The position numbers and the translations under genes are program-made. From NCBI GenBank assembly GCA_009760855.2, contig WPIO01000068.1:246001-310000 (forward strand): a DNA stretch of 64,000 nucleotides. The letters are read 5' to 3'. The notes beneath the pieces were generated by a model, which was given only the letters and a program-made list of their open reading frames with translations, ran no database searches and was not told the origin of the DNA. This document shows positions 63,803-64,000 of this stretch, one piece after another. The stretch's first letter is position 1; the number at the start of each line of letters is the position of its first letter. This stretch comes from Cristatella mucedo. Taxonomy: Eukaryota; Bryozoa; Phylactolaemata; Cristatellidae.

Positions 63803-64000
63803 AGGTGTTCCTTCCTCAAGACCCAAATCGTCGGTTCGAGTGTCTTTTAAGCACGGAAACAACTTTTGACAGATACCAGCTCAATCCTGTTTGAGATGTT
63901 TGGCAATTATTGTGCTGCTGATATCAGGGAGCAAGCCGAATTCGCTTGCAATTGAGTGCACGCTAGCCAACCTAAACTTTGGCTTCCCAGGTTGTTAGAT
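63803..64000. other. Right edge, intronic, nothing recognised
   Basis: A worn tRNA-like piece (AAATCGTCGGTTCGAGTGTC) may be a SINE2 remnant. I find no continuation of the kinase coding sequence here. Confidence 0.45.

Overview
The window is animal nuclear DNA. It holds a spliced kinase gene with GT-AG introns, tRNA-derived SINEs, and many 5'-truncated LINEs of the CR1/L2 (Jockey-superfamily) type, on a fairly AT-rich background broken by CpG-rich blocks. The repeat types suggest an invertebrate metazoan. The sequence alone does not let me name a phylum.

Only one host gene can be supported: the 5' part of a CDKL1/CDKL4-type cyclin-dependent-kinase-like gene on the + strand. Five coding exons lie at 47412-47579, 50976-51097, 60357-60429, 63179-63269 and 63447-63647. 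They join in phase and encode residues 1 to 218, covering the glycine loop, VAIKK lysine, HRD, DFG, TDY activation loop and APE. The remaining exons lie beyond the right edge. A CpG-rich, repeat-rich promoter region precedes exon 1. Further CpG-rich blocks at 1-1450 and 39290-41460 could be promoters of genes I cannot see.

Most of the remaining recognisable sequence is mobile DNA. LINE family A (RT motifs LDLSAAFDTIDH and YADD) ends in a hairpin-forming tail followed by (ATT)n. LINE family B (LSDRVQSVSCG, LIGHPKRVAGL) ends in an ATTAC-type tail. Copies range from nearly intact (56978-58379) to very old. A tRNA-derived SINE (SINE1) carries a version of the family A tail hairpin, so family A probably mobilises it. 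A second tRNA-like SINE (SINE2) has an unrelated 3' end. Several copies are nested: a family A copy sits inside another family A tail (56932-59550), a family B copy sits inside a family A tail (41461-42822), and a 281-bp unknown sequence sits inside a third family A tail.

The least familiar element is an 819-bp terminal-inverted-repeat unit at 11466-12284. Its left end holds two overlapping large palindromes (38 bp with one mismatch and 42 bp perfect), each centred on a perfect RFX X-box. It encodes one unrecognised 173-residue reading frame. A second puzzle is a duplicated coding-like segment at 24712-24870 and 25787-25944. Long stretches between these features (for example 4916-7440, 14506-16020, 17709-19320 and 28901-31717) show nothing I can recognise.
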